Of a DNA stretch of 64,000 nt, positions 1 to 53,449 are shown piece after piece. Origin of the DNA: Palaemon carinicauda (Eukaryota; Arthropoda; Malacostraca; Decapoda; Palaemonidae); NCBI RefSeq assembly GCF_036898095.1, contig NC_090757.1:75378952-75442951 (forward strand). Direction: 5' to 3'. Below the pieces are notes generated by a model. It worked only from the letters and a program-made list of their open reading frames with translations. It ran no database searches and was not told where the DNA came from. The position numbers were made by a program, and so were the translations under genes. Within the stretch, counting starts at the first letter, position 1, and each line of letters begins with the position of its first letter.

Positions 1-127
<127 letters not shown>

Positions 128-449
128 TGTAAATCCATACATATCTATTCATCATCTCTAACTTCACACTTCATAGTCCTCAACTGTGTAGGTTTAGGTC
201 TTCCAACTCTTCTAGTTCCTTGTGGAGCCCAATTAAATGTTTGGTGAACTAATCGCTCCTGGGGAATGTGAAGACCGTGCCCAAACCATCAACATCTACC
301 CCTCAACATGATTTCCTCCACATATGCCACTTGAGTAATCTCTCATATAATTTCATTTATAACATGTCCTTACATCTCACTCTCAATATCCTTCTTAGCG
401 CTTTGTTCTCAAATCTTACAAAATATGTTGGATATTGTTTCATTGTTAT

Positions 450-523
450 ACATACTTACATATACCAAGGCACTTCCCCCAGTTTTGGGGGGTAGCCGAC
501 ATCAACAAATGAATCAAAAACAA
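450..523 (-). mobile_element. 3' end fragment of LINE family 1
   Basis: This piece matches the reverse complement of the terminal segment of the LINE 1 copies at 8190-8255, 44530-44590 and 59578-59650. The shared hallmark is a C-run/G-run hairpin followed by GAAGTGCCTTGGTATAT. Only the last ~75 bp are present, so this is a strongly 5'-truncated insertion in minus orientation with no coding capacity. Confidence 0.8.
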
Positions 524-626
524 AAATAAATGTCCATATACTAACACAGACCTAATTATACTGATATATACAGTAGTTTGATTTTTATATGTAATTTCAG
601 ATGATTTGATTGCACACAACACACAC

Positions 627-747
<121 letters not shown>

Positions 748-2318
748 GCCAGTCTATATCCAGAAATTTTCTTAGCTTGTCAATCAATTGTCTTCTCTAC
801 CTTTAATAGGTTGATTGATATATAGTGAAGCCCTCCTGAATGTTACCCCTCCTTTCCTATGGTAGAAAAAATCAAATAATTCTTTTCCACTTGTAAATGA
901 TGCCTGAGCTAGAAGATTTTTGTGTTGGGTAGGAGTGATCCTTTTATAAAAGCCTTTGACTTCTGTTTTGGTGTATATAAAGAAAAATTTAAGTAGGACT
1001 GTACTTCTTACATACTTTTTGATAGAGGACAATTTATTTAACAGCCCACTATAGTCATGAAAAACAAACTTTGAAATCGTCTATTAGTTTTTATTGATAT
1101 AATTGATTTGCTGAAAGGTTTTGTTTAACAGCTTTAGACATCCATGTGTAATATAGAGAAAAGAGTATCAATTGCTTACCTTGGATTACAGTACATATAA
1201 AAAGTGACTTATGTCATTGAATCTTATTAGATAAGATTATGCTATTTGAACTTTTAGGTTTTTTGTTTACATCTCTGTCAGCATAAATATTTCTGAAGTT
1301 GGTATTAGGTGTTCTAGATTGAAAGCACCCTTATCTTAAATTTTTCTTTTATATCTTTTTTTCATTCTTTATGGATTTTCCTGAATGTGGTAGGTGTTGA
1401 AAATTTGTAGCTTTGCGTGTTCTTGTTTGTTTTACGGCAAGATACCGGAAGTTGTGTGATAATAAACTTGTGCAACACCACATTGACCTGAAGAGTGAGT
1501 GGACATTGTGTATATGAACGGTACTTACAATTAATCTTATTTACACCAAACATAGTGGCTCTTATCTTTTATTCTTTCAATTGCAGCAGAAATTAGTGTG
1601 AGGTTTTCATCTTTGATTTTAAGGTTTTTTATTTGGTTATGTTACATAAAATCCGTCTTCACCATTTAGTATCATCCTCTTTTTTCCTGGTGGAATAGGA
1701 TTTTTCAAGTTACTTATTTCATACGTTGAAGTTGAATTACATATACATACTGTAAGCAAACATTTTAAATACAGTATCAATGTAAGGTTGTATATATACT
1801 TTATATCTCTTTCCCACCCATTCATTACAAAATAAACCATTTAGATCTTTTCAACTATTTACAAAAAGTGTGTATCTACTACACCTTTATGTACGTGTGT
1901 AAAAATAATTGTATCAATAAATTAGATTTTTGCACACATTTACAAGCCTTATGTACATACTACACTTTGTATTTATATGTGAAAAAAATTATCTGTATTT
2001 AGCTAGTAATTCACTTCATACAAATGTCTTGCAAGTTATTGTAACTAACATGGAAAAAGGGTACGACAAGAATGTCTTGTCCGTTTTATTAATGCTAAGA
2101 TAAGTTTAACCTATCAAGTATACGTATTTTCTTTTATGTAGTGCGATTAGGCTAACTCTGTTCTTCCAGAGGGGGATCAAATTTACAGGAAGTCTGCAAA
2201 ATCTATTATTAATAATTTGGCACAATCTTCGCAGTGCTTAAGATGCAGATTTGGTCTTCTGCACGTGTGATGCGATGTATGGCACGTCGAGATCTGTAAT
2301 ATAATTAACCATATACTG
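748..2318. other. AT-rich non-coding stretch (dynein intron)
   Basis: No exon with splice sites and dynein-like translation could be read here, and no mobile element hallmark was recognised. It probably belongs to the intron upstream of the first visible dynein exon. Confidence 0.5.
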
Positions 2319-2320
2319 TA

Positions 2321-2609
2321 TAGAAGGTCCTCAACTTACAAACATTCTGGGATACAAATACAAATCAAATCGTAAATATCACTTATTGTATCAAAAGTTC
2401 ATAATGAAATACTGTAATAAAAAATACTATATAATTTAATATAGTAAACAATGCAACATTTGCAATATGAAATGGGACTATTTGTTGACTTTTGCAACTG
2501 AACATCGTAGGCATGAGAGTTAGGGGAGGCCTACCCTTTGCCAAACTTAATAAAATTTGCTCTTCAGACAGTTTGGAGCTTATTACATTTGCAAGTTGAG
2601 GATTTTCTG
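2321..2609. mobile_element. MITE-like element with ~24-bp TIRs and TA duplication
   Basis: The left end, starting TAGAAGGTCCTCAACTTACA, and the reverse complement of the right end, starting CAGAAAATCCTCAACTTGCA, are similar over about 24 bp. Both ends are flanked by TA (2319-2320 and 2610-2611), as in Tc1/mariner/pogo-type non-autonomous elements. The 289-bp interior has no meaningful reading frame. The family assignment is inference from the TA duplication only. Confidence 0.65.
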
Positions 2610-2611
2610 TA

Positions 2612-2874
2612 ATATGTTTCATTGATACCCCTAAGGAGTGTCATAGGACTGAATTTTCCCATTGTGTAATATGTTGTATAGATCATTGCATGAAGGAATA
2701 CTAAAGAATTATTCATCTTTTGATATTCGTCAGCATGCCTTCTCCTTTTGCAATATCATGTCATATTTATTACTAATTGCAAAGGAAAAATGTAATGCCC
2801 GGTATTGTAGCATTTTGTATGTAGAGAAAAAAAGTAAATGAAGGGTATTTGTAATTACATAAATTCATATATAT

Positions 2875-2875
<1 letters not shown>
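2612..2875. other. Intronic sequence without recognised features
   Basis: AT-rich, with no exon or repeat hallmark recognised. Confidence 0.4.

Positions 2876-2966
<91 letters not shown>
2876..2966. repeat. (CT)n microsatellite
   Basis: Perfect CT dinucleotide run of about 90 bp in the intron upstream of the first visible dynein exon. Confidence 0.98.
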
Positions 2967-2973
<7 letters not shown>

Positions 2974-3480
2974 AAGACACTAATGTTCTATGAATTATGA
3001 AAATAATTTACAAGATTTTAGAAATATATTTTACAAAATAGAGTAAACATACTTTCAAATGATATACCTGTGGATAGTAGTTTAACACTAGCAATGAAGT
3101 ATTGGTTATTCCATTTCTTTTAAAAAATGAAAACAGCTGTTCAAGTTCTTTTAATAATTAGGACATATTTTAATATGAAATTAGAAATAGTTTCAAAAAT
3201 TATATTGTTGATGAAGATTAGAATGAGTTTGATAAAGGTAAAATGAATTTAACTTTTAGACTCATTGTTAACGAAAGAGATTGTATTGGAAATCTTATCA
3301 AAAGCAGCGAATGAATACAGTATACGAGTGTCTGAATTGGATTAATTACTGTATTTTTTTTCATTTTAAGTATTATAAACAAGTGCTTCAAAAGAGTAAT
3401 GGTTTTTCAAAGGCACACTTGAACAATTTTTTTTATATCAGTAATATAGATTTTTACTAATATCTGCTAATAATTTACAG
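2967..3480. other. Intron end with splice acceptor for dynein exon 1 of the window
   Basis: AT-rich sequence ending in a pyrimidine/AT tract and TTTACAG at 3474-3480. Nothing else recognised. Confidence 0.6.
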
Positions 3481-45366
<41,886 letters not shown>

Positions 45367-45555
45367 GTTAGTATAAAACAGAGTTTTTGGAAGTATTTAA
45401 AATTGGTGTCTTTTGATCTTAAGCCGTATAACTATACCTATCTATCCCAAGTCTTTAAGCACTGTACATAAAATAACAATTGCATATGGTATTTCTATTT
45501 AATGAATGAATAGATATATAATATCAAGAATGTTCTTGAAAGTGTTTCATATTTT
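45367..45555. other. Start of the last intron
   Basis: AT-rich, no feature recognised. Confidence 0.5.
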
Positions 45556-48059
45556 TTAATATAAAACTTACCCGCTGGTTATATAAGAATACTGTAGCTA
45601 AAGTCAGAAAATTCAAAATCTCGCGCGGCTTATCGCAGATATGCCAGGTTTACACTAGCGCCCTCGCAGTACGACAGGTAGAACTATACCAAACCACTTT
45701 AGATTTTCTCTGCCGGCCATAGCTGGCTGTACTATTGGAAATTCTGTCTCGTTTTCTTACTCTATTTGGACGTTATTTGGTGAGTATTAACGTTTTTGAG
45801 TTTGGGCTTTCGCTTATTTGTTTTATTTGATTTGTGATCACGTATTTATAACTTAAAAGGTAGGATTAGAAGGTTTTTCAACCTATTTTAAACTTCACGA
45901 AAGCATAGGGCAGGATGTAAACATCTCGTCCATTGATGACGTTGCAGCTTTATCCATAGGCTAAAAGTCTGTCTTGCATTTTTACAAAGAATGATGAGTG
46001 AATATTTTCTTTTGAAGTATAAAGTTATAAATTAAATTAAAGGATTGTTATTTCAAGAAAATTTTATCCTTTTAATAGTTTTTCTTTAGATAACCTTCGA
46101 TCTGTTTGCAAAGATTAACTAGCGTTCAGTTTATTTTTGTTACGCAGTTGTCAGTATCGTTACAATATTACAATATTTTGTAGTGATTTTTATGAATAGT
46201 ACATTCTTCTTACATCTCAAGTTTTCAAGTTGTACTATATAGAAGGAACATTTTATTTTGCAATTAATTGGTCCTTTCAGTTTTTTTCCTTAGTCAAAGA
46301 TGAAAGGAAGTTACAGTTCAGTTAATGTTTATACGATGCAGTATTCTTTACAATCGATGTAGCGCACGAATCTATGTATCATTGTTTACTTGGTAGTTTT
46401 TGGAATACTAAAATTGTTCGTATATTAATTGAAGATGTTCCAATGGGTACGGGTGATAATTCGCTTTTTATTAGAACCCCTTGATCTAAGGGTTTGTTTT
46501 GATTTATAAATATATCTATTAAGGTAATATTTAATATTTAATATTTTGTTGCATTTATATGGGATTCAGTGACTTTTGCACTCCCATTCAAACCATTGAC
46601 AGAATTGTAAGTCTCTCTCTACGGAGTTCATTTCGTTTGAGAGAGCATATACTTTGGTTTTCAGCTAATTGTGAAAATATCTTTTTACCAAAGAGTAAAA
46701 TGCAAATTTTTTAGTGCTTAATTAGTCAGTGTATTTTATTCAGTGGAGAGTGCTTCTATTTGGACCTGTCGTTATCCTAGCCTTAGACCTCTGTTAAGCT
46801 CCCAGACCCATGGGAGAAGTTATGTTGAATGGAGAAAGGAATCGAGAGGGTAACCAGGCGTTACAGTCTTTTAAGACCCGAACAGAAGTCCTCTCGAGCG
46901 TTTTCTGACGATCCCCAGAACACTCACCCTTGCTATAGATAAGGTGAGGTATTAGTGTTTTCAAACATTATACGCGCGCTTCAGGCGCTAAGCTGAAAAC
47001 AAAATTAAATTCGTTTTGTGTGTGTTACGTTTCATGCGGCGCGGACGTAGTGCCGCCGCGTCCACTTGATGGGTGTCGTCTCCCGACAGTGGGAAGCGCT
47101 GTGGGATCGACGAAGATAATGCTGCATACGTTTTGCCTAAGGTTGATCCTTGATCTTTGCTGTTAGACATGAAACAGCAACTATCTTCGTTTATGCAGTC
47201 TTATCAGCCTGCCGTTGGCAGTGCGGTTGGATGTCACGATTCCAGTCTTTGACGCGGTCGCACAGGTAACGTGTCTTTAACGGTAATGACTCGTTGTCGC
47301 ACAGGCGGCCTACCAGCCGCAATGTTCAACAGTGGGAAAAGGTGGACGCATCACTTCGATTACCTGCTCAACGCCAACCGACTGCTCATAGCGCCTAGTA
47401 TCAGTCTATTTAGGCGCACCGACGTTCTCCAGGCAGCAGAGCATGCTACCAAGCGACATGACAGACAGCAGAGCCAGTGAAGCGTGAGCGGAACGGTGCG
47501 TCAACGGAAGCGGAACGTCAACGGAGCGTCAGCGTCAGTGTCAGTGTAGACGCTTCAGCGTCAGTGTGGACGCTTCAGCATCAGTGTGGACGCTTCAGCG
47601 TCAGTGTGGACGCTTCAGCGTCAGTGTGGTCGCTTCAGCGTCAGTGTGGACGCTTCAGCGTCAGTGTGGACGCTTCGCTACCTATGACAATAGACTTTGA
47701 TGTCTGCCTGACCATGACCGTCTAGCGTTGAGTCATTGTTGCTCCAGGCGCTGTATTAAGAAATAAATCTTATCTAGAAAGATATTATACTCTCGGACCA
47801 AGGCCTGCTGGGCTAATTCTTGGTTGGGAGAACTAGAATTAAAACCTCTAAGCACTGAGGTCTGAATTCAGAATCCTAAGGAGTGGATTCCTAGGATTCA
47901 AGACTTCTCTTCCTAGGAGAGAGTATTGTAGTAGGAAGGGAATAACTTTCAGAATATCATGAGATTTTTTCTGAAGAGTTTCCCTTTTATTTTATAACTG
48001 CTGCTCCTCGTTCCAACTTCAGAATTTTCGCTAGTTGCGTTGATGGTGTCTCTATTTAT
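45556..48059 (+). mobile_element. Unclassified retroelement-like insertion
   Basis: Base composition changes at an ACTTACCCGCTGGTTATATA block into CG-containing sequence (CTCGCGCGGCTTATCGC) unlike the host intron. The stretch carries no clear RT. A short frame near 47169 (MKQQLSSFMQSYQPAVGSAV) precedes a minisatellite, similar in layout to the gag regions of D1, D2 and D7. Both boundaries are uncertain, and the call is inference from composition and layout. Confidence 0.4.
47530..47685 (+). repeat. 20-bp minisatellite (ACGCTTCAGCGTCAGTGTGG)n
   Basis: About seven tandem copies, nearly perfect, starting at 47550, 47570, 47590 and so on. The unit is not a multiple of three, so a reading frame through it cycles through three different peptides every 60 bp. 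Confidence 0.95.
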
Positions 48060-48190
48060 TTTATTTTTATTACTAGCCAGGCTACAACCCTAGTTGAGAA
48101 AGCAAGATGCCTTAACCCAAAGGGCTCCTATAGGAAAAGATGGCTCATTAAGGAAATAAGAAAATAAATTAATAAATAAAACATTAAATC
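48060..48190 (-). mobile_element. LINE family 2 3' tail fragment
   Basis: TTATTACTAGCCAGGCTACAACCCTAGTTG and the following bases match the reversed LINE 2 tail seen at 24360 and 63405. Non-coding. Confidence 0.75.
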
Positions 48191-48264
48191 ATTCCCAGAA
48201 AAGTAACGAACCTTACTGTAGAGTTTGATGCAGCACCTGCAGCTGCAACAGCAGGAAGTGCATT

Positions 48265-49890
48265 AAGGCCTTTTTGGGCTCAAGCCATGTCGTCCTGATG
48301 GAAGTTCCTTAAAGTAGCTTCCTAAGGGATATATGTACTACAGTGATATTCCCAGAGAATTTTACCTTTAGGTATCCAGAATTCTACCTCCTGGGGCGAA
48401 TATCCTTAAAGTTTCTCCTAAGGATATCGCAATATCAGCGGATGCATTCTTGACACGCCTCCATAGCAATCTGCACCCCTTAAAGCGTTTTTGCTTCGAG
48501 GAGGATGTGGCAAAATAAAAGGGAGCCGTCCAAAGGCTATTCCCGCTCTCGTAATACTATTGGGAATACAACAGCGCCATTCCCACCATGACGGACATTC
48601 CTTTTTTTTTTAGCGATCTCGCTCGGTGGTATTCCCTGGTGATCTAACTTCTCGATCGTTTACTGGATTATAATTATGCTTTCTCCATATTCTTCCGCCT
48701 CTGGAAAGTTGAGTATCGGGTCTTTCCTCCACACACAAGCTTATGTAGGCCGCACACTCCTTGCGGAGCAAGGAACTTGCGAGGTGCAGGGACTTTTTCT
48801 CGAAGTGCTGCTCACTCGTATTCTGAGTCCCCAGGTAAAGCCAAAACCAGTATGGCTGGGGACTTTCCACCCTTCCTAAGGGGTAAGTCACCCTATGTAA
48901 ATAGCGTGGTTTGTATTTCGGTTACGGAACAAATGACAAATTCGGAGATAATTTGTATTTTTCCTAACCATACAAACCTTAGCTATTTACACATATTTGC
49001 CCGCCAGCCCTGTCCCCCAAGTTAAGTCCTACCCCTAAGCGAAGTGAGTCAGTTCACCAGTGTATGAGGGGGGAGGGGTAGCTAGCTACCCCTCCCCTAC
49101 CCCTGCTAACTAGCGCGGGGGTAGTTAACCCTTGTTAAAAATCTAATGGCTCGCCATTTCAGCTACGCCGAAAGTAATACCCTATGTAAATAGCTAAGGT
49201 TTGTATGGTTAGGAAAAATACAAATTATCTCCGAATTTGTCATATGACGGTAACATCTTAGGTCTCTAGGTCTAGGTTGACCGGGAAATACCTTCTTGAG
49301 AGTATGGCACGTTTTGAAAATCCACAGATACATTAATGCTCTGGTATACTTCCATCAGGACGACATGGCTTGAGCCCAAAAAATGGATTTTGAGCGAAGC
49401 GAAAAATCTATTTTTGGGTGAGAGAGCCTTGTCGTCCTGATGGACCCGCCCTTCCTTTTCTTTAAAAAGGGCTATAGGACCCCTCCCTATATACAGTATC
49501 TGTAGCACCTCGTGTATCGCTACAAGGAATACAGATGGCGCCGTAGGCGGCGCTATGTACACTCGAAGCGAGATAGGAGAGGTGCCTTGCTAGCAGCTCT
49601 CCTTTCATTCTCGTTTTTCGTTTTCTTGCCACTTGACCCTTTTGAAGTGTTAATTCTGTTCGGGGTGCAGATTGCTATGTGGCGTGTCAAGAATACGTCC
49701 TCTGATATTACGCGATATCCCTGGTTCATTTAATGAGGGATAGTCGCTCCAGGAGTTAGAATTCTGGGTACCTTAAGGTAAATTCTCTGGGAATATCACC
49801 GTAGTCAAATATACCCAAGGAAGCTACCCTATAGGAACTTCCATCAGGACGACATGGCTATCTCACCCAAAAATAGCTTTTTTGCTTCGA
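48265..49890 (+). mobile_element. Mini DIRS-type element (family 2): left ITR, ICR, right ITR, no coding body
   Basis: The left arm (core 48282-48480, weaker to about 48640) and the right arm (core 49663-49859, weaker from about 49500) are inverted copies. A palindrome at 49349-49443 carries on its left side the complement of the left outer end (GGCTTGAGCCCAAAAA against TTTTTGGGCTCAAGCC) and on its right side the complement of the right outer end (CTATTTTTGGGTGAGA against TCTCACCCAAAAATAG). That is the internal complementary region that defines DIRS elements. No RT or recombinase is present. A D5 piece of the main DIRS family lies in the middle. Confidence 0.7.
48730..49243 (+). mobile_element. 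DIRS D5: 3' remnant (internal junction copy plus right ITR)
   Basis: Starts with CACACAAGCTTATGTAGGCC, as in D1 (18090) and D3 (34530). It includes the internal complementary region at 48910-48990 (CGGAACAAATGACAAATTCG) and a complete right terminal repeat ending CGAATTTGTCAT at 49243. The coding body is absent. Confidence 0.85.
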
Positions 49891-50186
49891 TCAAAATTCG
49901 TTTTTTCATAACTATACAAACCTTAGCTATTTAACCAAACTTGCCCACCAGCCCTATTCCCCTTGAAGTCCTACCTCCAAGCAAAGGGAGCTCAATCACA
50001 GGTGTGTGAGGGGAGCAGCAGCAAGTTACCCTCCCTACCCCCGCTAACTAGCCGTGTGGGTAGTTAACCCTCGTTAAAGATTAATGGCTCGTCATTTCAG
50101 CTTCGCCGAAAGTAGTACCCCTATTAAATAGCTAAGGTCTGTATACAGTAGTTAGGAAATATGCAAATTATCTACGAATTTGTCAT
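49885..50186 (+). mobile_element. Solo DIRS terminal repeat (D6)
   Basis: About 300 bp matching the right terminal repeats of D3-D5 from ACTATACAAACCTTAGCTAT to CTACGAATTTGTCAT, without any internal sequence. It directly follows the right end of the mini DIRS element. Confidence 0.82.
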
Positions 50187-51132
50187 TTTATGCATTTGCT
50201 AGTTCTCAAAAATTTTTTGTACCTGTGAAACTGTTCAAAGTCTGCGATTCACGGGCTACAAAACGTATCAAATTAGTATTTTCAAGAATTAGTTGGCTAG
50301 CATAGCCCTATGTACTGTAACTGATAATTAATGTAACCAAACCATATTTACTTTACATTTTATTGGTATAATTTCATAGTAAATAGCCTACTCGGGGAAA
50401 AATTCCATATCAACAATGAGATCAACTTTTATGTGAGTCCAGCTGACAAAATGTAAATATGGAGTTGTGATTGCATTCTCAGCACCCTTTATCTTTCTCC
50501 TACTCTAACCTTTCAATAATTTTGATAGTAGTGTTAATAATGGTAGTACTGTAATAACATTTAGATTAGAATAATAACTTTTCATTAAAAATTCATCATG
50601 ATTCAAATCATCCTTTCTTTCATCAATCTCGCACCATCTTCTCTATCACATTGAGTGTTGTAGTGGTAACACAATTGTTTAATTCCTTGGATGCTTATAT
50701 AACTTTTAGTTTAAAACTAGTCTAGTACTTTCTTCTTTTTTGATGGTGGATCTATAAATGACATGGGTACAAGCCGATATGAAATTAAACTGTCTCATAA
50801 CTGAAGTTATGAAAAATATTTTGGAAATGGAATGTACAATTCTCCATCGTAACAGTTTAGAATTATCATAACTTATCATATTGTCTTTAGCAGTAGGTAG
50901 TTATTGTTGACTAATTGCAAACACAATGTTTTTCATGTTTTGTGACGTTTGTATGATTTTTTAGCGATATGGTAAGTAAAATAATTGTAATTACATATTT
51001 ACTAAAAAACTTAGTAGCAGTAGTTGTCACTTGGATGTGTAAATGTGATTGATTGTTCGTTATGAGTGGCAGTGAAACATAAACAAACAAATGGTTTCTT
51101 TTTTACACGGCGTGTTTAGGAAAAACATGATA
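50187..51132. other. AT-rich stretch with a decayed pogo/Tigger-like remnant
   Basis: Near 51060-51130 the words GAAACATAAACAAACAAATG and GGCGTGTTTAGGAAAAACATGATAT match the interior of the 507-bp MITE in D4. TIRs were not recognised. The remaining sequence is intron-like. Confidence 0.5.
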
Positions 51133-51450
51133 TGAAATGACATTGTTCCTGAGCTAACAAACCTCACGCTATTTATATGGATTATCTTTTGATGACGCTG
51201 GAAGGTTAGCCATTAAGACTAATGTGAGGTGGCAACTGTACCCGACCACTATGGTGGGAAGGGTAGGGGGGCTGAAGGGTACCCAGCCACCTATATCTAC
51301 TCACGTATTGGTGAATTATGTCCCTTTTTTCTTTTGGCTGGTAGAGATTGGATGTGTCCACCCTCTCCTCCTTAAAGCTTGGCCATAAGACTATTGCTTT
51401 ACGCTGAATTATTTTTCTTTTTCAGCTGAGACTGTTCTTCTGACACTCCC

Positions 51451-51636
51451 ATGCGTACCTGCCCTGGCTCTGATGGGCACTCCTGCGGCACCTTCATGTT
51501 GTCGGTAGAAACCGACCCTCCTTCACTGTGCCCGGCCTGCAAGGGACGTCTGTGTGAGCAAGGTTTGCCCTGCGACGAGTGTAGGGAGTGGCCTGCCTCC
51601 CAGTGGGAGACGTTTGGGCATTGTAGGAAGAAGTAG
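51451..51636 (+). pseudogene. D7 N-terminal CxxC frame (putative gag start)
   Basis: A 61-codon frame contains CPACKGRLCEQGLPCDECREW, a compact set of cysteines (CPxC...C...CDEC) suggesting a zinc-binding knuckle, followed by a stop or frame change into LQDKETLEFLFLHSLGLAKT (from about 51660). I do not recognise the domain. It sits where the first ORF of DIRS elements is expected, so a gag role is inferred. Confidence 0.5.
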
Positions 51637-52204
51637 AAGAGAGACACCTCTCCCCAAGGGTCTTCTTCAGGACAAAGAGACCTTGGAATTCCTCTTCTTG
51701 CACTCCCTGGGATTGGCTAAAACCCCTTTTAAAGATGCTTTACTTCCTCTTCTTCAGGGTGGTGCGTGGAGAAATCCTTCTCCCGTAGTTGCTTCTACAG
51801 CTGATATGTTAGCTGTTTGCAGGGTCCAATTCTTGCCCTCTCCTACCCCTTCCATGCGGTATTGCAGTCATCGCTCCTGCTCACCCGTCTGGCGGCCTCC
51901 TGCCAACAACGAGTCCTCTCGCCTTCTTCAGATCTTGTCGTCCCTTAATGATCCACAAACTTCTTTCTTTTCTCTCTATAGTGCTCGCCTGCTTTGGATC
52001 TTCAGTCTACAAGTGATCGTCAGCCCACGGCCTGCTCTCCATCTGTTTGCCGCTCACCAGGACGAGACCAGTCATTTTCTCCCTCCTCCTGATGATTTCC
52101 CTCAGGACGTCGTTCCCGACACACTTATGATCATCGCCACAGATCGCGAGATCAACGATCATCCTCAGGATCTCAACGCTTTTCACAAGCCCATCGCTCT
52201 TCTT

Positions 52205-52400
52205 CTTGAGGTAAACGTTCACTTTCATGAGCCAGATGCTTACATTCACGAGCTAGATGCTCACATTCACGAGCTAGACCCTCACATTCACGAACTAGAC
52301 CCTCACATTCACGAACTAGACGCTCACTTTCACGACCTAGATGCTCACTTTCACAACCTAGACTTTCACATTCACGAGCAACTCCCCCTTCGCGAGTGAA
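52205..52400 (+). repeat. 21-bp tandem repeat array in D7 gag region
   Basis: About nine copies of a CATTCACGAGCTAGACCCTCA-like unit, encoding the heptad HIHELDP on + and an equally regular RECEHLA-like heptad on the opposite strand. Confidence 0.9.
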
Positions 52401-53449
52401 ATGTTCTCCCTCAAAAGCGAAACGCTCTCGTTCACGAATGATACATGAGCCCTCAAGAGGACGACACACTCCATCACGAGTTCGATAAGCACCCTCTCCT
52501 TCTCGACACTCTTCCTCAGGCTCTCGACGCTCACGATCAACGCGACGCTCTCTGACCTGGCGGTCTCCTACTGCTCATTTTCTTAGACAATCTACACAAA
52601 GACAACGATATCCCAACTGGCACTCTAAATAAATGCTCTCCTTCTCGTCGACTCCCAGCTCCCTTTGCAGCTCGGGGTCTCCTTGCTAACCGCTCGCCTA
52701 CATGACGGTCTGCTATGTGTCGCTCACCAACGCGATCTGCTTCATTCCTTCAGAGGCTTCCTTCGCCTCCTCACAGTCCTTCAATGAGCAATCGTAGCCC
52801 TACTGCACAACAGAGGCCTCCAAGGCTCTCTCCTTCTCGCTCGCCGTCGATCATTGAATGAAACGCGTCCATCTGCTCGAAAATCGCAAATTTCACTTGT
52901 TTCTTGCGTTTTAGCTCCACTTTCACCTATGATCCTGAGCCCCAAGCCTCTGGGAAGAGCCTCCACAACTGCACCCTCCAGCAGTCACCCTATCCTCTTC
53001 CCAAAAGAGTTTAGAAAGCTGCCCAATAAGTTTGCGGGAGTTCCTATCTCCCCTGATCGTCCTCAAAAGACCACGAAAGTAGGGATCTGCTTATGCCTCA
53101 ATGTTTGACCCCCCTCCACCTTTTCAGGTTCCGAGACATGGCTCTGCTAAGAAGCGTTCCCCTTCTCCAGGTCTCCCAAAGGATACCCCATGTTTGATGT
53201 CCATGGGCAAGCTTACTTCTTGGTACTTCATCTTGGTGTCTGCCCTGCACAAGTCCCTGGGTGACCAGGGCCTCCTTGCCCTGCCTAAGCCTCAGTAATA
53301 TCCGATCGGATGGACTATCCCAAGGATCCCACTAGAGAGATCTTCCACCGCCGCAGGCCCTGACCCCGGGAGGAAGCCTTCTCAAGTTTGACTCTCTGAC
53401 AATATTCCGGTTCACCTGTCCCCTTCATTCAGTCCTAGAGGAGAAGACA

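Noticed and set aside
2165..2295. Possible upstream dynein exon after a TTCTTCCAG acceptor
   Set aside because: The sequence after it (GGGGGATCAAATTTACAGG) gives no dynein-like peptide in any frame, and no donor in phase fits exon A.
47530..47685. CRISPR-like array
   Set aside because: Head-to-tail 20-bp units without spacers in a eukaryotic genome; it is a minisatellite.
52173..52469. Glu/Cys heptad coiled-coil-like protein on the minus strand
   Set aside because: Antisense reading of the 21-bp array in D7, with no support from neighbours.
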